Part shown: piece by piece, positions 63,905-64,000 of the stretch
Layout: every line of letters starts with the position of its first letter
How positions within the stretch are numbered: the stretch's first letter is position 1
Assembly (NCBI RefSeq): GCF_050875635.1
Contig: NZ_JBPAOH010000016.1
Location: 20,177-84,176, forward strand
Reading direction: 5' to 3'
From: Hassallia sp050875635
GTDB taxonomy: Bacteria > Cyanobacteriota > Cyanobacteriia > Cyanobacteriales > Nostocaceae
Length of the DNA stretch: 64,000 bases
Translations under genes and position numbers: made by a program
Notes under the pieces: generated by a model
Seen by the model: the letters and a program-made list of their open reading frames with translations, nothing else
Told to the model about the DNA's origin: nothing
Database searches by the model: none

Positions 63905-64000
63905 CAGGGTGGCGGAAATAGACCGACCATTAAATAGCCAGCACCTTACCCTTATAAGTCCATTTGAAAGGTTTAGCCATCGTTCGATTGAAGTAATCAA
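63903..64000 (-). mobile_element. End of an IS630-like insertion element
   Basis: After a TA at 63903-63904 comes CAGGGTGGCGGAAATAGACC, which looks like a terminal inverted repeat; IS630 elements insert at TA. From 63930 the minus strand encodes DYFNRTMAKPFKWTYKGK and a stop, matching the C-terminal end typical of IS630-family DDE transposases. The rest lies beyond the window. Confidence 0.65.
63930..64000 (-). CDS. IS630-family transposase, C-terminal end only
   Basis: Only about 23 codons lie in the window: YFNRTMAKPFKWTYKGKVLA and a final Ile before TAA at 63930-63932. The FxWTYxGK pattern near the end is characteristic of IS630 transposases. Whether the gene is intact cannot be seen. Confidence 0.6.
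   Translation of the reverse strand, partial: DYFNRTMAKPFKWTYKGKVLAI

Noticed and set aside
1..64000. tRNA and rRNA genes
   Set aside because: I saw no stretch with the needed conserved loops; a covariance search would be decisive.

Overview
The window looks like chromosomal DNA of a filamentous cyanobacterium. GCGATCGC (HIP1) sites are frequent. Short tandem repeats such as GGGGACT and CCCAATG heptamers lie between genes. Several proteins are of typically cyanobacterial kinds: an NHLP-type peptide cassette, a Tps secretion pair with a CHAT protease, RTX-tailed phytase-like enzymes, and an alr0975-like phytochelatin synthase. The sequence does not allow a genus to be named.

Layout. 0-1.8 kb: the end of an AraC-type regulator and a PEP-CTERM subtilase-like protein. 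2.0-7.4 kb: a lanthipeptide cassette with three tandem NHLP precursor genes (minus strand) and a divergent class II synthetase (LanM). 7.6-16 kb: a dCache-HAMP receptor, then a plus-strand set made of a permease-like membrane protein, a MinD/ParA ATPase, an HExxH protein and a double cNMP-domain protein; I do not recognise this set as a named system. 16.2-23.8 kb: overlapping TpsA, TpsB and TPR-CHAT genes. 24.4-38.1 kb: a type III-A CRISPR-Cas locus with cas6 fused to an HTH, a 33-repeat array, cas10-csm2-csm3-csm4-csm5, a Ser/Thr kinase with TPRs, a second cas6 and a CARF protein. No cas1 or cas2 is present.

38.4-48.6 kb: the three-part NHLM export machinery (HlyD-like adaptor, C39 peptidase-ABC transporter, cNMP-ABC transporter), with small ORFs, a kinase-like phosphotransferase and a phytochelatin-synthase-like papain-fold enzyme among them. 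This machinery is what the precursors at 2-4 kb would need for leader removal and export, so the pathway appears to be split by about 31 kb of unrelated genes and the CRISPR locus. 48.7-52.2 kb is a damaged accessory region: a phage-like small gene set, a frameshifted RHH gene, an IS110-like protein and a PepSY gene with an in-frame TGA.

52.2-64 kb is a phosphate-scavenging region. Two very large RTX-tailed enzymes (nuclease/phosphatase plus phytase; glycerophosphodiesterase plus phytase-like domain) lie beside an SMP-30-like lipoprotein and pstC-pstA-pstB. At the right edge an IS630-like element seems to have landed in the end of the gene upstream of pstC, probably pstS. The most unusual features are the kinase inside the type III-A operon, the NHLP cores built from two ten-residue units, and the uncharacterised MinD/HExxH/permease/cNMP set.
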